Assembly: GCF_016587355.1 (NCBI RefSeq)
Contig: NZ_BNJF01000001.1
Location: forward strand, 2,492,501-2,556,500
Reading direction: 5' to 3'
DNA length: 64,000 nucleotides
Source: Ktedonospora formicarum
Lineage (GTDB): Bacteria; Chloroflexota; Ktedonobacteria; Ktedonobacterales; Ktedonobacteraceae
In this document: in pieces, positions 37,296 through 49,140 of the stretch
Layout: the number at the start of each line of letters is the position of its first letter
Numbering within the stretch: position 1 is the stretch's first letter
Made by a program: the position numbers and the translations under genes
The notes under the pieces: generated by a model
The model's input: only the letters and a program-made list of their open reading frames with translations
The model's database searches: none
Told to the model about the DNA's origin: nothing

Positions 37296-40200
37296 TCATT
37301 CATTGTCCCCGCTGTCAAGTGTCAGCCCGAGAGTACCGCTTAAACTGTCTACTCCAAGGCTCTCACTTGCGCTGCCCGCGACGACTCCCGCAACCACTGG
37401 AGTCTGTGCCGCGAGGCGCGCAGCCGCGGCTGCTTGCTGGCGGGCGAGTTGCTCTTTGCGGCGCTGGGCAATGCCAGAACCCGCCGGTATGAGCTTACCA
37501 ATGATGACATTTTCTTTCAATCCGACCAGGTGATCGGTCTGAGCTTCGATCGCAGCTTCAGTTAGCACCCTTGTGGTCTCCTGGAAGGAGGCCGCCGCCA
37601 GGAAGCTATCCGTGTTCAGCGAAGCTTTAGTGACACCGAGCAGAACTGTCTGCGCGGTGGCTGGCTCTCCGCCTTCAGCCAGAACGCGAGCGTTGGTCTC
37701 GTCATAGACGAAACGATCAACCAGATCGTTTGGCAGCATCTCAGTATCGCCGGAATCCTCTACCTTGATACGGCGTAGCATCTGACGTACGATGACTTCG
37801 ATGTGCTTATCATTATTGTACACGCCTGTGTTACGATACACACGCTGTACCTCTTTGACCAGGTACAATTGTACCGCCTCACGGCCCTGGATACGCAGAA
37901 CATCTTGGGGATCGCGCTGACCAGAGGTAATGGGCGTTCCAGCCTGAATCTTCTGCCCGTTCTCAACGGCGATACTACGCGCCGCTGGAACTGTGTAAGA
38001 GCGCTCTTCACGCTCCTCAAAGCGGATCGAAACGAGGCCTTTAGCACCGATATTGATAGACCCTTCAGTTCGGGCCATTACTGGCACAGGCTCGCCACCT
38101 TTCTCGGCAGGCATTAATGCAATGACCTGATCCTTAACGACCTGGTCCTGATCATTAACCAGGATCTGGGTCTTAGGTGGCATAGCATACTCATCAAAGA
38201 AGATGTTGCTAGAAACGACACGTACTGTACGCTGGTTTGTTGCTTCATCTTTGATGATCTCAACAACACCATCGATCTCGCTAATCTCCGCCTTGTCCTT
38301 TGGCACACGCGCTTCGAACAGCTCTTCAACGCGAGGCAGACCAAGAGTGATGTCACCTTGCGCGCCAGCGATACCTCCAGTGTGGAAGGTACGCATAGTA
38401 AGCTGTGTTCCAGGCTCACCAATCGACTGAGCAGCGATGATACCAACGGCTGCACCGATATTCGCCAGAGCGTTGGCCGCCAGGTCGCGACCATAACACT
38501 TACGACAAATGCCTTTACGCGCCAGACAGTTCAGAACCGAACGCACGCGGACGACTTTGACACCAGCATTGACGATTTCCTCAACCGCCTCCTCAGTCAA
38601 CTCATCACCGGGCTCAATATGCTCAAGACCAGGAATGGTTTCAACCAGGACACGACCCAGCAGGCGAGTACCGAGGTTATCGAGGCCCATCTCTTTCGAA
38701 TCCTCTTGCGTAATGAGGATACCCTCAGTGGTGCCACAATCCTCCTCAGTCACGATTACATCCTGCGCCACGTCAATCAAGCGGCGAGTCAAGTAGCCCG
38801 ACTCAGCAGTACGCAGAGCAGTGTCAGCCAGACCCTTACGAGCGCCGTGACTACTGATAAAGTACTCCAGAACACTCAGGCCTTCGCGGAAGTTACCACG
38901 GATAGGCACCGGGATAATCCTACCAGATGGGCTTGCCATGAGTCCGCGCATACCTGAAAGCTGACGGATCTGCTGGAACTTCGCCTTGGTCGCGCCTGAT
39001 TTAGCGATGGTGTAGATCGAGCCATAGGGGTCGAGTGTCTGCTCAACCATCTTGGTGACCTTGTCAGTCGCTTCATTCCAGGTTTCAATCGTCTGCTGAT
39101 ATTTCTCGTTCTCGGTGATAAGACCGTCACGATACTGCTCTTCCAATTCAGCAATCTTGACATCGGCTTTCGCCAACTCTTCCAGCTTACCACTTGGAAC
39201 CTTGACATCACTAATAGCCACAGTCGCGCCAGCCTTGGTAGCGTAAGAGAAGCCAAGGCGCTTCACTTCGTCCGCCAATTCAGTCGTTTTAATGCGGCCA
39301 TAGTACTTAAAGCAGTCGGCGATTACCTGGCGCAGGTTCTCTTTCTTCATCGCGTAGTTGCGGTAGCGCAAGCGCTCTGGCAACGCCTCGTTAAAGATGA
39401 GACGTCCTACAGTGGTCTCAACCAGCTTACCGTTTGCATTAGCAATGCTTGGCTTGGCAGGAGGTGGCTCGTCATAAACTTCCACATCGCCAATACGCAC
39501 TTTAATGCGTGCCTGTAGCTCGATGATCCCCTGCGAATACGCAAGTAGAGCCTCATTGACATCGGTGAACCGACGTCCCTCACCCTTCTTCGCGGGGCGG
39601 TCCTGTGTCAGGTAGAAGCAACCAAGCACCATATCCTGGCTGGCACCAATCGAGGGCTCACCATGCGCAGGTGAAAGCAGGTTGCGGGTCGACATCATAA
39701 AGCGTCGTGCCTCGTCCTGAGCCTTATCAGACAATGGGACGTGGACAGCCATCTGGTCACCATCGAAGTCCGCGTTAAAGGCAGAACAGACGAGCGGATG
39801 CAACTGGATTGCGCTACCTTCGACCAGTACGGCTTCAAACGCCTGAATACCCAGACGGTGCAGGGTTGGCGCGCGGTTGAGCAGAACTGGATGATTCTTA
39901 ATAACCTCTTCCAACACATCCCAAACCTCGGGCTTGACACGCTCTACGAAGCGTTTGGCACTCTTGATGTTGTGGGCAAAGTTCTGTTCCACAAGCTTAC
40001 GCATGACAAACGGCTTAAAGAGCTCCAGAGCCATACGCTTAGGAAGACCACACTGATGCAGCTTCAGCTCAGGGCCAACCACGATAACCGAGCGACCAGA
40101 ATAGTCAACGCGCTTACCAAGGAGGTTCTGACGGAAGCGGCCCTGCTTACCTTTAAGCATGTCAGAAAGGCTCTTCAGCTTATGGTTACCAGAACCTGCG

Positions 40201-41651
40201 ACGGCGCGACCACGGCGACCATTATCAATCAGCGCATCGCAAGCTTCCTGCAACATACGCTTCTCGTTACGAATAATGATCTCGGGAGCCCCCAGTTCCA
40301 GCAGGCGCTTGAGGCGATTGTTGCGGTTGATTACGCGACGATACAGGTCATTCAGGTCCGAAGTGGCAAAGCGACCACCATCTAGCTGCACCATCGGGCG
40401 CAAGTCAGGTGGCAAGACTGGCAGTACAGTCAAGATCATCCACTCGGGCGAAGTCATCGACTTACGGAAAGCTTCGACAACCTTCAGGCGCTTGGTCGCT
40501 TTCTTACGACGCTGGCCAACGGTTGAGTTGATCTCATGACGCAGATCATTGGAAAGCTTCTCAAGCTGCAGAGCAGAGATGAGCTCTCGAACAGCTTCCG
40601 CACCCATTCCAGCCTGGAAGACATCGCCAAAGGCATCCTTCAGTTCGCGATAGCGATTCTCCTGGAGAAGATCCATCTTCTTAAGACCTTCCAGATCTCG
40701 GCGCTGCGTATCAAGGCGGGTACGAGCTTCAGCACGCTCGCGCTCCAGAGTTAACTGTGCGTTGTCAATCTGACTCTGGAACTCGATGCCAAGGCGGTCA
40801 GCCTCACGCTTGCTCTCGGTCTGAGCGGCCTCAATCTCGCGGCGAGCCTGCTCAGCAATACCGTTGCGAGCGGTCTCTGCGATACGATCCAGTATATCCA
40901 GATGCTTAGGAGAAACGACATCTCCAGTCTTAACCAGGACCGTATCCGTTGGCATGAAGATGATATCGTAATCAGTCTCCTGATTCATCAGTTCGCGCAA
41001 CTGAGCCAGTGCCTCGCTCTCCGCCTGGCGGGCATTCTCTAGATCCTGCTCACGCTTCTCCTCAATGCTCTTTCGGTCAGCTGCGGAGAACTGCTGATCA
41101 GTATCGCGGATAGCAGAGTCGCGCTGCGACTTCAGGCTATTAATACGCTCAATAACCTGGCTGTCCAGATCTTGATCTAGCTTCTGAAGATCCTCGTCAA
41201 TACGCATCAGTTCGCGCTGGCGAGTCTCTTCATCGATATTGGTAACGACATACAAAGCAAAGTAGAGGATACGCTCAAGGTTACGTGGCGAGAGGTCAAG
41301 GAGCAGACCAATGCGGCTCGGTGTGCCCTTGAAGTACCAGATATGGCTGACGGGTGAGGCCAGTTCGATGTGCCCCATACGCTCGCGGCGAACCTTTGAG
41401 CGCGCTACTTCAACGCCACACTTGTCGCACACGATGCCTTTGAAGCGAACTCTTTTATATTTACCACAGTAGCACTCCCAGTCCTTGGTTGGGCCAAAAA
41501 TGCGCTCGCAGAAGAGGCCATCTTTCTCCGGTTTGAGTGTACGGTAGTTAATAGTTTCCGGTTTCGTTACCTCACCATAGCTCCAGCTACGAATCTGCTC
41601 GGGGCTGGCAAGGCTAATACGGATAGCGTTAAAATCATTGACTTCGAGCAT
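37296..41651 (-). CDS. rpoC: DNA-directed RNA polymerase subunit beta'
   Basis: Catalytic beta' subunit, 1451 residues from ATG 41651 ([20 protein letters not shown]), with GGAGG 5 nt upstream; a longer open frame has no family match. The N-terminal zinc site is CYCG...CDKCG near residues 65-90. The active-site Mg loop NADFDGDQM lies near residues 625-633. The second zinc site is in [19 protein letters not shown]. Between about residues 145 and 360 there is a long coiled-coil-rich insertion absent from E. coli beta' at this place; similar insertions occur in several phyla. The C-terminus has an Ala/Gln-rich tail. It lies after rpoB. Confidence 0.98.
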   Translation of the reverse strand: MLEVNDFNAIRISLASPEQIRSWSYGEVTKPETINYRTLKPEKDGLFCERIFGPTKDWECYCGKYKRVRFKGIVCDKCGVEVARSKVRRERMGHIELASPVSHIWYFKGTPSRIGLLLDLSPRNLERILYFALYVVTNIDEETRQRELMRIDEDLQKLDQDLDSQVIERINSLKSQRDSAIRDTDQQFSAADRKSIEEKREQDLENARQAESEALAQLRELMNQETDYDIIFMPTDTVLVKTGDVVSPKHLDILDRIAETARNGIAEQARREIEAAQTESKREADRLGIEFQSQIDNAQLTLERERAEARTRLDTQRRDLEGLKKMDLLQENRYRELKDAFGDVFQAGMGAEAVRELISALQLEKLSNDLRHEINSTVGQRRKKATKRLKVVEAFRKSMTSPEWMILTVLPVLPPDLRPMVQLDGGRFATSDLNDLYRRVINRNNRLKRLLELGAPEIIIRNEKRMLQEACDALIDNGRRGRAVAGSGNHKLKSLSDMLKGKQGRFRQNLLGKRVDYSGRSVIVVGPELKLHQCGLPKRMALELFKPFVMRKLVEQNFAHNIKSAKRFVERVKPEVWDVLEEVIKNHPVLLNRAPTLHRLGIQAFEAVLVEGSAIQLHPLVCSAFNADFDGDQMAVHVPLSDKAQDEARRFMMSTRNLLSPAHGEPSIGASQDMVLGCFYLTQDRPAKKGEGRRFTDVNEALLAYSQGIIELQARIKVRIGDVEVYDEPPPAKPSIANANGKLVETTVGRLIFNEALPERLRYRNYAMKKENLRQVIADCFKYYGRIKTTELADEVKRLGFSYATKAGATVAISDVKVPSGKLEELAKADVKIAELEEQYRDGLITENEKYQQTIETWNEATDKVTKMVEQTLDPYGSIYTIAKSGATKAKFQQIRQLSGMRGLMASPSGRIIPVPIRGNFREGLSVLEYFISSHGARKGLADTALRTAESGYLTRRLIDVAQDVIVTEEDCGTTEGILITQEDSKEMGLDNLGTRLLGRVLVETIPGLEHIEPGDELTEEAVEEIVNAGVKVVRVRSVLNCLARKGICRKCYGRDLAANALANIGAAVGIIAAQSIGEPGTQLTMRTFHTGGIAGAQGDITLGLPRVEELFEARVPKDKAEISEIDGVVEIIKDEATNQRTVRVVSSNIFFDEYAMPPKTQILVNDQDQVVKDQVIALMPAEKGGEPVPVMARTEGSINIGAKGLVSIRFEEREERSYTVPAARSIAVENGQKIQAGTPITSGQRDPQDVLRIQGREAVQLYLVKEVQRVYRNTGVYNNDKHIEVIVRQMLRRIKVEDSGDTEMLPNDLVDRFVYDETNARVLAEGGEPATAQTVLLGVTKASLNTDSFLAAASFQETTRVLTEAAIEAQTDHLVGLKENVIIGKLIPAGSGIAQRRKEQLARQQAAAAARLAAQTPVVAGVVAGSASESLGVDSLSGTLGLTLDSGDNE

Positions 41652-41738
41652 GCTACCTCCTGGGGTAGGGGCAATAGGCGCGCTCACAAAGCACCTGGGT
41701 GTGCTCCACAAGCACGCCTACCGTCGCACTTCCCTACG

Positions 41739-44700
41739 CTACTGGTCTCCTTCGAAACCGGACAGATTAATACCCAGTTCCGGCATCACATCATTTGAGG
41801 TGTCTTCCACAAACTGTATCTTTTGCTCATCCTCGTTCAACACCTCAACATTGATACCGAGGCTTTGCAATTCTTTGACCAACACCTTAAAGGATTCAGG
41901 CACACCGGGCTCCATAATATTCTCGCCCTTGACGATGGCTTCGTAGGTCTTCACGCGACCCACCACATCGTCGGACTTGACGGTAAGGATTTCTTGCAGG
42001 ATATTCGCTGCGCCATAGGCTTCCAGCGCCCACACTTCCATCTCACCGAAGCGCTGTCCACCGAACTGCGCTTTACCACCCAACGGCTGCTGAGTAATCA
42101 AGCTGTATGGTCCAGTCGAGCGGGCGTGTACTTTATCTTCAACCAGGTGAGCCAGTTTCAGCATATAGGTATAACCCACGGTCACAGGGTGATCAAACGG
42201 CTCACCTGTGCGACCATCATAGAGTTGCACCTTACCACTCTCAGGTAAGCCTGCTCGCCGTAGCATCTCTTCGATGTCTTCCTCGGTTGCACCGTCGAAG
42301 ACCGGAGTAGCAATCTTGAAGCCAAGCACGCTAGCGGCCCAGCCCAGATGCGTCTCCATGATCTGACCAATGTTCATGCGGTGAGGCACACCCAGAGGAT
42401 TCAGAATGATATCCACCGGTGTTCCATCGGGCAAGAATGGCATATCTTCAATCGGCAAGACTCTGGAGATAACACCCTTGTTACCGTGGCGTCCAGCCAT
42501 CTTGTCGCCTGCACCAATCTTACGCTTCTGCGCAATGCTGACACGTACAAGCTGGTTTACACCCGGCGACAATTCGTCACCAGCTTCGCGCGAGAAGACC
42601 TTGACCTCAACGACCTTACCACGTTCGCCGTGAGGCACACGCAGGGAAGTGTCTTTAACCTCACGCGCCTTCTCACCAAAGATAGCGCGTAGCAGTTTCT
42701 CTTCGGCGGTCAGCTCGGTCTCGCCCTTCGGCGTAATCTTACCTACCAGGATATCTTGAGCACCAACTTCAGCACCAACATAGATGATGCCACGCTCGTC
42801 CAGGTTACGCAGGCCTTCCTCACCAACGTTTGGAATGTCGCGCGTAATTTCTTCGGGACCCAGCTTGGTATCACGCGCATCCACCTCGTACTTCTCGATG
42901 TGAATCGAGGTGAAGAGGTCTTCACGCACAATGCGCTCACTGATGAGGATGGCGTCCTCAAAGTTACCGCCTTCCCAGCTCATAAAGGCCACCAGGATAT
43001 TCTGACCCAGCGCCAGTTCACCCAATTCGGTTGATGAGCTATCGGCGATGACCTGACCCGCACTCACATAGTCGCCCTTCTTAACGATAGGACGCTGGTT
43101 AATGCAGGTACCATTGTTGGAACGCACAAACTTGCGTAGAGCGTGTGTATAAAGCTCGCCAGCTTGGTCCATGATCTCAATCTTACGCGCCGTCGAGGAA
43201 ACAACCTCGCCGGTGGCCTGAGCCACAATGACCTGACCTGAGTCAACGGCGACCTGCCGCTCAATACCAGTGCCACAAATCGGCGACTGGGGACGGAGCA
43301 GAGGTACTGCCTGACGCTGCATGTTCGCACCCATAAGCGCGCGGTTTACGTCGTCATGCTCCAGGAAAGGAATCAAGGCCGTGGCAACACTCACTGTCTG
43401 GCGCGGTGAAACGTCCATATAGTCAATGCTATCTGACGCCACCTCGGTGAACTCACCTTGATAGCGAGCCAACACACGGTTATCTGCGAACTCGTTATTA
43501 TCAGTCAGAGCAGCATTCGCCTGAGCGATAGAATAATTCTCTTCGTCGTCAGCAGTCTGGTAATCGACTTCATCAGTCACAAAGGGTCGGACACTCACCG
43601 GCGTATCGCCCAGGAAGGACAGCTTCTCAAAGAGCTCTTCGTCCACGCGCACTGGATTATTGCGCTTGAATAGAACTTCTCCATCCTCGGTGACAATATC
43701 TTCGCGGCGGCCATATAAGCCACGTAGTTCGCGACCGAGCAAGCGTGAGTCATTCGCAGGCAGACGCTTGATAACGCGGCGATAAGGTGTTTCAATAAAG
43801 CCGTAAGGATTGGTCTGCCCATAGGTCGCCAAGTTACCAATCAGGCCAATGTTTGGGCCTTCAGGTGTCTCAATTGGGCAGATACGACCATAGTGTGACT
43901 CATGTACGTCACGAACATCGAAACCAGCACGATCACGAGAAAGACCGCCAGGACCCAGAGCAGAGAGGCGGCGCTTGTGACCAATCTCAGCCAGAGCATT
44001 CACCTGGTCCATAAACTGGGAGAGCTGGCTACCACCGAAGAACTCTTTCATCGCCGCCACAACTGGGCGGATATTGATAAGTGCATTTGGGGTAGCCTGA
44101 CCAGGCTCCTGGATACTCATGCGCTCTTTAACGACGCGCTCCATACGCAGCAGGCCGACACGGAACTGACTTTGAATCAATTCACCCACACAACGCACAC
44201 GACGGTTGCCCAGGTGGTCGATATCGTCCTTACGCCCACGCCCATTGTTAAGCGAGACCAGGCGGCGAATAATATTGACCAAATCGTCCTGCGTCAGAAT
44301 ACGCTGGCTCTGTGGAATTGAAAGATCCAGCTTGCGATTCAATTTATAGCGTCCGACATTACCAAGATCATAGCGGCGTGGATTGAAGAAGAGATTGCGC
44401 ACCAGGGAGCGTGCATTATCCAAGGTGGCGGGATCGCCAGGACGCAGCTTCTTGTACAGCTCTAGCAGGGCCTCTTCTTCCCTCTTGACTGGATCGCGAT
44501 CAAGAGTAGCCTGGATATAGCGAATAACGGAATTATTATCAACTTCCGCAAAAGCGTCCAGAATTCCTTGATCTGTTGAGAGATCCAGGTTTTCAACATG
44601 CCAATGCTCTTTTGCCAGGCTAGAGATAGCTCGCAACAAGGTAGTCACTGGCAACTTACGCTTGCGATCAATTTTCACGGTCAGCAAATTCTTATTGCTG

Positions 44701-45230
44701 GTCTCGAACTCAAGCCACGCGCCACGGCCAGGAATAAGTTTCGCAGCAAAGAGCCTCTTGCCAGTGGTCGCATCCTCATCCATGGTGAAGTAGACGCCAG
44801 GAGAGCGCACAAGCTGGCTTACCACTACGCGCTCGGCACCATTGATGATAAATGTGCCTGCTTTGGTCATCAACGGGAAGTCACCCATAAAGATGTCCTT
44901 CTCGATGATCTCACCTGTCTCTTTATTAATCAGGCGTGCCTTTACATTGAGGGGAGCGGCGAAAGTCGCATCGCGATCACGACACTCATCCTCGGCATAT
45001 TTTGGCTTGCCAAAGGGTTCAGGAGGGACAATAAATTCCAGGCTGAGGTTTTTGCCGGTAAAATCTTCGATAGGAGAAATTTCTTCGAAAAGTTCGCGCA
45101 GACCTTCTTTCTTGAACCATTCAAAGGAATCGAGCTGGATCTGGATCAGGCCGGGCATAGGCCGTATATCCGGGATACGCGCAAAAGAGACGCGCTCGGG
45201 GAGAGCAACGGCCTTCGTGCTTACTGCCAT
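41739..45230 (-). CDS. rpoB: DNA-directed RNA polymerase subunit beta
   Basis: Beta subunit, rifampicin target. 1163 residues from ATG 45230 ([20 protein letters not shown]), with GAGGAG about 10 nt upstream; the open frame extends 26 codons further without similarity. The rifampicin region reads [31 protein letters not shown] in order, so the usual Gln, Asp, His and Ser residues of a sensitive enzyme are present. Other markers: [31 protein letters not shown] and [20 protein letters not shown]. rplK-rplA-rplJ-rplL, commonly upstream, are absent; an 854-base gap precedes it. Confidence 0.98.
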   Translation of the reverse strand: MAVSTKAVALPERVSFARIPDIRPMPGLIQIQLDSFEWFKKEGLRELFEEISPIEDFTGKNLSLEFIVPPEPFGKPKYAEDECRDRDATFAAPLNVKARLINKETGEIIEKDIFMGDFPLMTKAGTFIINGAERVVVSQLVRSPGVYFTMDEDATTGKRLFAAKLIPGRGAWLEFETSNKNLLTVKIDRKRKLPVTTLLRAISSLAKEHWHVENLDLSTDQGILDAFAEVDNNSVIRYIQATLDRDPVKREEEALLELYKKLRPGDPATLDNARSLVRNLFFNPRRYDLGNVGRYKLNRKLDLSIPQSQRILTQDDLVNIIRRLVSLNNGRGRKDDIDHLGNRRVRCVGELIQSQFRVGLLRMERVVKERMSIQEPGQATPNALINIRPVVAAMKEFFGGSQLSQFMDQVNALAEIGHKRRLSALGPGGLSRDRAGFDVRDVHESHYGRICPIETPEGPNIGLIGNLATYGQTNPYGFIETPYRRVIKRLPANDSRLLGRELRGLYGRREDIVTEDGEVLFKRNNPVRVDEELFEKLSFLGDTPVSVRPFVTDEVDYQTADDEENYSIAQANAALTDNNEFADNRVLARYQGEFTEVASDSIDYMDVSPRQTVSVATALIPFLEHDDVNRALMGANMQRQAVPLLRPQSPICGTGIERQVAVDSGQVIVAQATGEVVSSTARKIEIMDQAGELYTHALRKFVRSNNGTCINQRPIVKKGDYVSAGQVIADSSSTELGELALGQNILVAFMSWEGGNFEDAILISERIVREDLFTSIHIEKYEVDARDTKLGPEEITRDIPNVGEEGLRNLDERGIIYVGAEVGAQDILVGKITPKGETELTAEEKLLRAIFGEKAREVKDTSLRVPHGERGKVVEVKVFSREAGDELSPGVNQLVRVSIAQKRKIGAGDKMAGRHGNKGVISRVLPIEDMPFLPDGTPVDIILNPLGVPHRMNIGQIMETHLGWAASVLGFKIATPVFDGATEEDIEEMLRRAGLPESGKVQLYDGRTGEPFDHPVTVGYTYMLKLAHLVEDKVHARSTGPYSLITQQPLGGKAQFGGQRFGEMEVWALEAYGAANILQEILTVKSDDVVGRVKTYEAIVKGENIMEPGVPESFKVLVKELQSLGINVEVLNEDEQKIQFVEDTSNDVMPELGINLSGFEGDQ

Positions 45231-46084
45231 AAGTGGTATTCTCCTCTCACCTAGTCGCCCATGAGGATCGCGAGGAGCACGCCGAGGCGCACTTCTCGCA
45301 GAATGCACATAGCCTGTACCACGAACACTGGCACAACAGCGCTGTCACCGTTGTATAATACATGTGCGTATAACATGTAGGTGTGGTGTTCAAGCACAAG
45401 CCGGGAGACATTCCTAAAAAGAGTAACGGGAAACGGAAAAAATTAGATAATTGCTGGTTGTTGCCTATAACGCCTGTTCTGTGAAACGTTCAACGACAAG
45501 AAAAGTAACCGCTCACTAGCTCAATAAGCGGTTACTCCTACTCTTACTCACATGTAACAATATTCTTGCCTTGCGTCCACACATCAGCACCCCCCAACAG
45601 GATAGACAATGCCTATACATTGGAACTTTATTACACAGTGATCAAGCCAGGAACAGCATAAAACCACATCACCGCCCCTCACGCCCCAACCAGGCATAAC
45701 CCATGCTGCAAACTGACATCTGCGTCGATCTTCTGCTGCGGATAACAATTCTGCTTGCGGTTTGTATACTATGGTGTGCGCTGGGGAAATGATGTGTCCT
45801 GTCCGTTCTTTGCTCTCTTGTTTGCCTATTGTATCTATTGTTTGGCAGTCACCAGGAGTAGCACTGCTATAAGTATAACTACACTGGCAAGAGGTAAGTA
45901 TACTACCTACACCCACGCATGTCAATACTTTTCTCTGCCGGCTAAATAGTCTGATGATATTACGACACATCTTGATATAAAGCAAATCAATGCTCTACAA
46001 GCTCATCGTTCTCAAGAATCTTCCTTCTCACCTATTGAGAACGCAAAAGACAGCCAGTTTATTCCATTCCCCAATAAAAAGAGT
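45231..46084. other. rpoB upstream region
   Basis: 854 bases with no credible gene. A minus-strand terminator (45497-45536) isolates rpoBC from upstream transcription. Between it and rpoB must lie the rpoBC promoter; candidate -10 sequences (TATACG and TATTAT, about 45350-45380) have poor -35 partners, so none is called. The 133-codon ORF at 45584-45985 looks like a chance frame. Confidence 0.55.
45497..45536 (-). terminator. Terminator upstream of rpoB
   Basis: AGTAACCGCT (45504-45513) and AGCGGTTACT (45527-45536) form a perfect 10-bp stem. On the minus strand it is followed by TTTTCTT. It ends minus-strand transcription about 270 bases before rpoB. Confidence 0.82.
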
Positions 46085-46915
46085 TTATACCAGGACCGCA
46101 CTCCGCTCAGACTCCCTTAACGCTTGCTCGATCTCTTCTCCGAGTCTAGGATTCCAGACATGTTGAGCATCAATCCAGCGCGCATGCAGGAGATCCAGCA
46201 AGACACGCCGATCCTCCTTGTCCAGCAGTTTCAATTCAATCAATGATTCCTGAGCCCCTGGATAAATGATGGTCAACTGGAAATCATCGATACGCAGCAT
46301 CATACGGTTGCTCAACTCGTACGTCTGCACGGCCCCCAGATTCTTTGTAAATGAGATCGCGCCGACGCAGCCAATAAGAATAAATGAGAACGCGACAACA
46401 CTTACAGCCACCCCAGCCAGGCTCAAAAGAATAGCGGCTCCTGTCGCAACAACCATCAAGAGCGGGTGGGTAATATGTAGTGTCCAACCAACCAAAATAG
46501 CTGGAACAAGGCCAACTAGAACTGCAACAAAGCACCAGAACTCGCTATTAAGCATCCAAAAAATACTTGATAAGTTCAGTGGTGAGAGATCACGTGCCTC
46601 TAAAGAATGCTTTCCCACCAGAAACATGCCATGGCGATATCCTCGATGCAGCGCGTAAAGAAAGCGCGCAATTAGGATATCTCCTTTCAACATAGCGAAG
46701 GCAATAAAACCAAGAAGACCAACAAGGGCATCCTGCCACTTCAAATATAAGGTAAACTCATGGCTATATATGCTCCACATCCATATGCATCCCAGGATGC
46801 AACCAATCGCGCCCAGGAAAAAAATTCCAGCCATTGAGATAGCTAACAGGCGTGTCCTATGATAAGCGGCACGTCCCATATGGAAGATAACCATATCACT
46901 AGCAGGTTGTTTCAT
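46085..46915 (-). CDS. Membrane protein of unknown function
   Basis: 276 residues, not recognised. Hydrophobic stretches suggest four or five membrane helices: about 24-48, 60-75, 125-148, and two at about 150-190. The soluble C-terminal part (about 200-276) is acidic and reads like a compact alpha/beta segment (MMLRIDDFQLTIIYPGAQESLIELKLLD). Start ATG 46915 has AAGGGGAAG upstream. It lies downstream of cysK on the same strand but after a long hairpin (47087-47135), so probably a separate unit. No motif points to transport or enzymatic activity. Confidence 0.65.
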   Translation of the reverse strand: MKQPASDMVIFHMGRAAYHRTRLLAISMAGIFFLGAIGCILGCIWMWSIYSHEFTLYLKWQDALVGLLGFIAFAMLKGDILIARFLYALHRGYRHGMFLVGKHSLEARDLSPLNLSSIFWMLNSEFWCFVAVLVGLVPAILVGWTLHITHPLLMVVATGAAILLSLAGVAVSVVAFSFILIGCVGAISFTKNLGAVQTYELSNRMMLRIDDFQLTIIYPGAQESLIELKLLDKEDRRVLLDLLHARWIDAQHVWNPRLGEEIEQALRESERSAVLV

Positions 46916-47086
46916 AACTTCCCCTTGCTCAGGATCAATAGAATGGGGTGGCTTTCAAAGCTCTTCAATTTCGTAGCCATTCTATCCTACTATCTCTTTA
47001 AACGATTCCCATAGCGCCAGGGTTACATTACAATTAATCGATTAAGCATTTTCATGTCCTCGGCACAATGCTCATATACTGAGGGA

Positions 47087-47135
47087 TCAATGAGGAGGGC
47101 TGGTTTGTCGATGACAAACCAGCCCTCCTCATTGA
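47087..47135. terminator. 23-bp perfect hairpin after cysK
   Basis: The arm at 47087-47109 (TCAATGAGGAGGGC...) is the exact reverse complement of 47113-47135, with a three-base loop. It lies 22 bases beyond the cysK stop. There is no T-run, so it may be a stem-only terminator, an RNA-protecting stem or a mobile palindrome. Confidence 0.7.
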
Positions 47136-47156
47136 ATTATCGTAGTTAGTGGAAAG

Positions 47157-48110
47157 TTAGCGAGTTTTTCCTCGGAGATCATCGAAGAGGATAGTATGTA
47201 AATATCGTTCGGCGGCGCTCGGAAAGATAGTCACAATCACTTTCCCGCGATTTTCTTCTTTGCGCGCCTCCTGCAAGCTCGCCCAAGCGACCGCACCACT
47301 ACTGATGCCAATCGATAGACCCTCATCCTTCATCAACTGGATGGCGGTTGAGACGGCATCCTGATCACTCACAGGAATTACCCGATCGATCAGATCGAGG
47401 CGCAAAGTATCGGGAATAAATCCAGGGCCTAGCCCTTCCAGGCGGTGGGGGCCTGGTCGACCGCCAGAGAGAACAGCACAGGAGGCTGGCTCTACAGCCA
47501 CAATTTCCACATCAGGCTTACGTTCGCGCAAGCCCTCCGCTACGCCAGTGATAGTACCACCTGTACCCGCACCTGCGATAAAGATATCCACCGCGCCACC
47601 CGTCTCTTCCCAAATCTCAGCGGCTGTGCCTAAACGATGTGCGCGTGGATTAGCCTGATTATAGAATTGTTGTGGATACCAGGCATTGGGTAGTGTCGTT
47701 CGAAGTTCGATGACCTTGTTGATCGCGCCCCGCATTCCCTGGCGTGCGGGAGTCAACAAGACTTCGGCCCCCAACCGTTGCAAGAGCAGGCGGCGTTCCA
47801 GGCTAACGGTATCAGGCATAGTCAAGATACAGCGATAACCACGAGCAGCAGCGATCATCGCCAGCGAGATACCCATGTTACCACTTGTTGGCTCTATAAT
47901 GACGCTACCTGGTCTAAGTAAGCCCTGCGACTCGGCTTCACACACCATATGCTGCGCCACCCGATCCTTCACACTTCCACCGGGGCTAAACATTTCCAAT
48001 TTCGCCAGTATCGTCGCAGCCGCTCCTCCGGCTCGTGTAGGAAAGCGCTTGAGCTCGATTAGAGGGGTACGACCTACTAGTTCAGTCGTATCTTTCGCCC
48101 AGCCGGTCAT
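47157..48110 (-). CDS. cysK: Cysteine synthase (O-acetylserine sulfhydrylase)
   Basis: PLP-dependent fold-type II enzyme that makes cysteine from O-acetylserine and sulfide. 317 residues. The PLP lysine is Lys48 in GGSVKDR; the substrate loop PTSGNMG is at 74-80, and the phosphate-binding GTGGTITG near 183-190. GISSGAVAW near the C-terminus is typical. Start ATG 48110 follows AGGAAG. The next genes upstream are a lone receiver protein and an Rrf2 regulator; Rrf2 proteins often control cysteine or Fe-S metabolism, so a link is plausible. CysM-type or cystathionine synthase relatives cannot be fully excluded. Confidence 0.9.
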   Translation of the reverse strand: MTGWAKDTTELVGRTPLIELKRFPTRAGGAAATILAKLEMFSPGGSVKDRVAQHMVCEAESQGLLRPGSVIIEPTSGNMGISLAMIAAARGYRCILTMPDTVSLERRLLLQRLGAEVLLTPARQGMRGAINKVIELRTTLPNAWYPQQFYNQANPRAHRLGTAAEIWEETGGAVDIFIAGAGTGGTITGVAEGLRERKPDVEIVAVEPASCAVLSGGRPGPHRLEGLGPGFIPDTLRLDLIDRVIPVSDQDAVSTAIQLMKDEGLSIGISSGAVAWASLQEARKEENRGKVIVTIFPSAAERYLHTILFDDLRGKTR

Positions 48111-48128
48111 ATGTGCTCGTCTTCCTTC

Positions 48129-48545
48129 TTATTGGCTCGCCTCACGTGTATCGGGCAATAAAGCGCTAATAAAGCTCATGAGTTCGTGCATATAGAATGG
48201 TTTACGCAATAGGAGGCCTGATTGTAAGCCCATACGATGAAGCTCCCAATCATGACTACCCGTAATCATGATAATGGGGGTGTCTTTCGTCTTGCTGTGT
48301 CCCTTCAGGATCTTATAGAGAGACGCTCCGTCTAGATTAGGCAGGCCTACATCTAGCAAAATCAGATGAGCCCCAAGTTCTGGCAAGCAATCCTTCGCCT
48401 CCTGCCCATCATTGAAGAAGCGTAAATTCCAGTCCCCAACACACTCCAGCATATCACGAAACATGCTATTTAAGCCCGGATCATCCTCAACAATAGCAAT
48501 GAGTTTACGTGCTCCTGGCCGTTTTGCGTCCGTTGCTTCAGCCAC
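48129..48545 (-). CDS. Stand-alone response regulator receiver protein
   Basis: CheY-like receiver without output domain, 138 residues from GTG 48545. I prefer this GTG because GGGGAGG lies 6 nt upstream; the ATG two codons earlier touches that site. Acidic pocket VEDD, phospho-acceptor Asp in LILLDVG, the Thr of IIMITGS and the Lys of LLRKPF are all present, so it should be phosphorylatable. A histidine kinase and OmpR-type regulator are encoded 1-2 kb away on the other strand; whether they pair with it is unknown. Confidence 0.88.
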   Translation of the reverse strand: MAEATDAKRPGARKLIAIVEDDPGLNSMFRDMLECVGDWNLRFFNDGQEAKDCLPELGAHLILLDVGLPNLDGASLYKILKGHSKTKDTPIIMITGSHDWELHRMGLQSGLLLRKPFYMHELMSFISALLPDTREASQ

Positions 48546-48652
48546 GTGCATCCTCCCCTTCTCGCTTGCTCCCCTCTACCCACCATTATGCTCTATCATA
48601 TGTATACTACTCGGGATCAGGTAATAAGGGGAGGTTCCCTTAAACAATCGCG

Positions 48653-49090
48653 TTAGATATAGTACATAGTTTCCGTTGTTCCCGTGCGGTGCCGCTGGGC
48701 CAATTCTTCAATAGTGGTCGAGGTCAGAATCTGCTGGGTCACTGAATCTATTTTTTGCCATACTTCGCGTAGAGCGCAACCTGGAGAGAGCTTACAGAAG
48801 TCGGGATTGGGCAAACATTCCATAGGAGGAACATAACCTTCAAGTGCCTGCATCACATGCGCCATTGTGATCTGCCCAGGTGGTTTCGCCAACATATGAC
48901 CACCCTTTGGACCGCGTACACTCTTTACCAGGCCCTCTTTGCGCAGGACCATCAGAATCTGGTCTAGATATTGCTCAGGAATGTACTGTCGACTCGCGAT
49001 ATCTGAACTTTCAATTGGCCCTTGCCCATAATAGGCGGCCATATCAAGCATCGCCCTCAGGCCGTAGTCTCCCTTCATTGTTAGCTTCAT
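48653..49090 (-). CDS. Rrf2 family transcriptional regulator (probably Fe-S binding)
   Basis: 145 residues from ATG 49090 (MKLTMKGDYGLRAMLDMA), after AAAGG; an in-frame TTG adds eight residues. Winged helix with YIPEQYLDQILMVLRKEGLVKSVRGPKGGHMLA, typical Rrf2. Three cysteines in a CX6CX5C arrangement (ECLPNPDFCKLSPGC) resemble the Fe-S ligands of IscR, so it may sense Fe-S status or redox. CymR-type regulators of cysteine synthesis usually lack these. It is near cysK on the same strand. Repeat element D lies just upstream of its start. Confidence 0.88.
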   Translation of the reverse strand: MKLTMKGDYGLRAMLDMAAYYGQGPIESSDIASRQYIPEQYLDQILMVLRKEGLVKSVRGPKGGHMLAKPPGQITMAHVMQALEGYVPPMECLPNPDFCKLSPGCALREVWQKIDSVTQQILTSTTIEELAQRHRTGTTETMYYI

Positions 49091-49140
49091 TTTTGAGACC
49101 TTTCTTCTGGGCAATGAGACTTGAGAATACTATTTGCCTA

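Noticed and set aside
45345..45385. TATAAT-like sequences upstream of rpoB as promoter
   Set aside because: On either strand the -35 partner is poor or the spacing is wrong (14-15 or 21 bases), so no promoter is called.
45584..45985. 133-codon minus-strand ORF upstream of rpoB
   Set aside because: Composition is Cys/Trp/Gly-rich without domain, signal peptide or ribosome binding site, and nothing resembles a known family. Most likely a chance frame.
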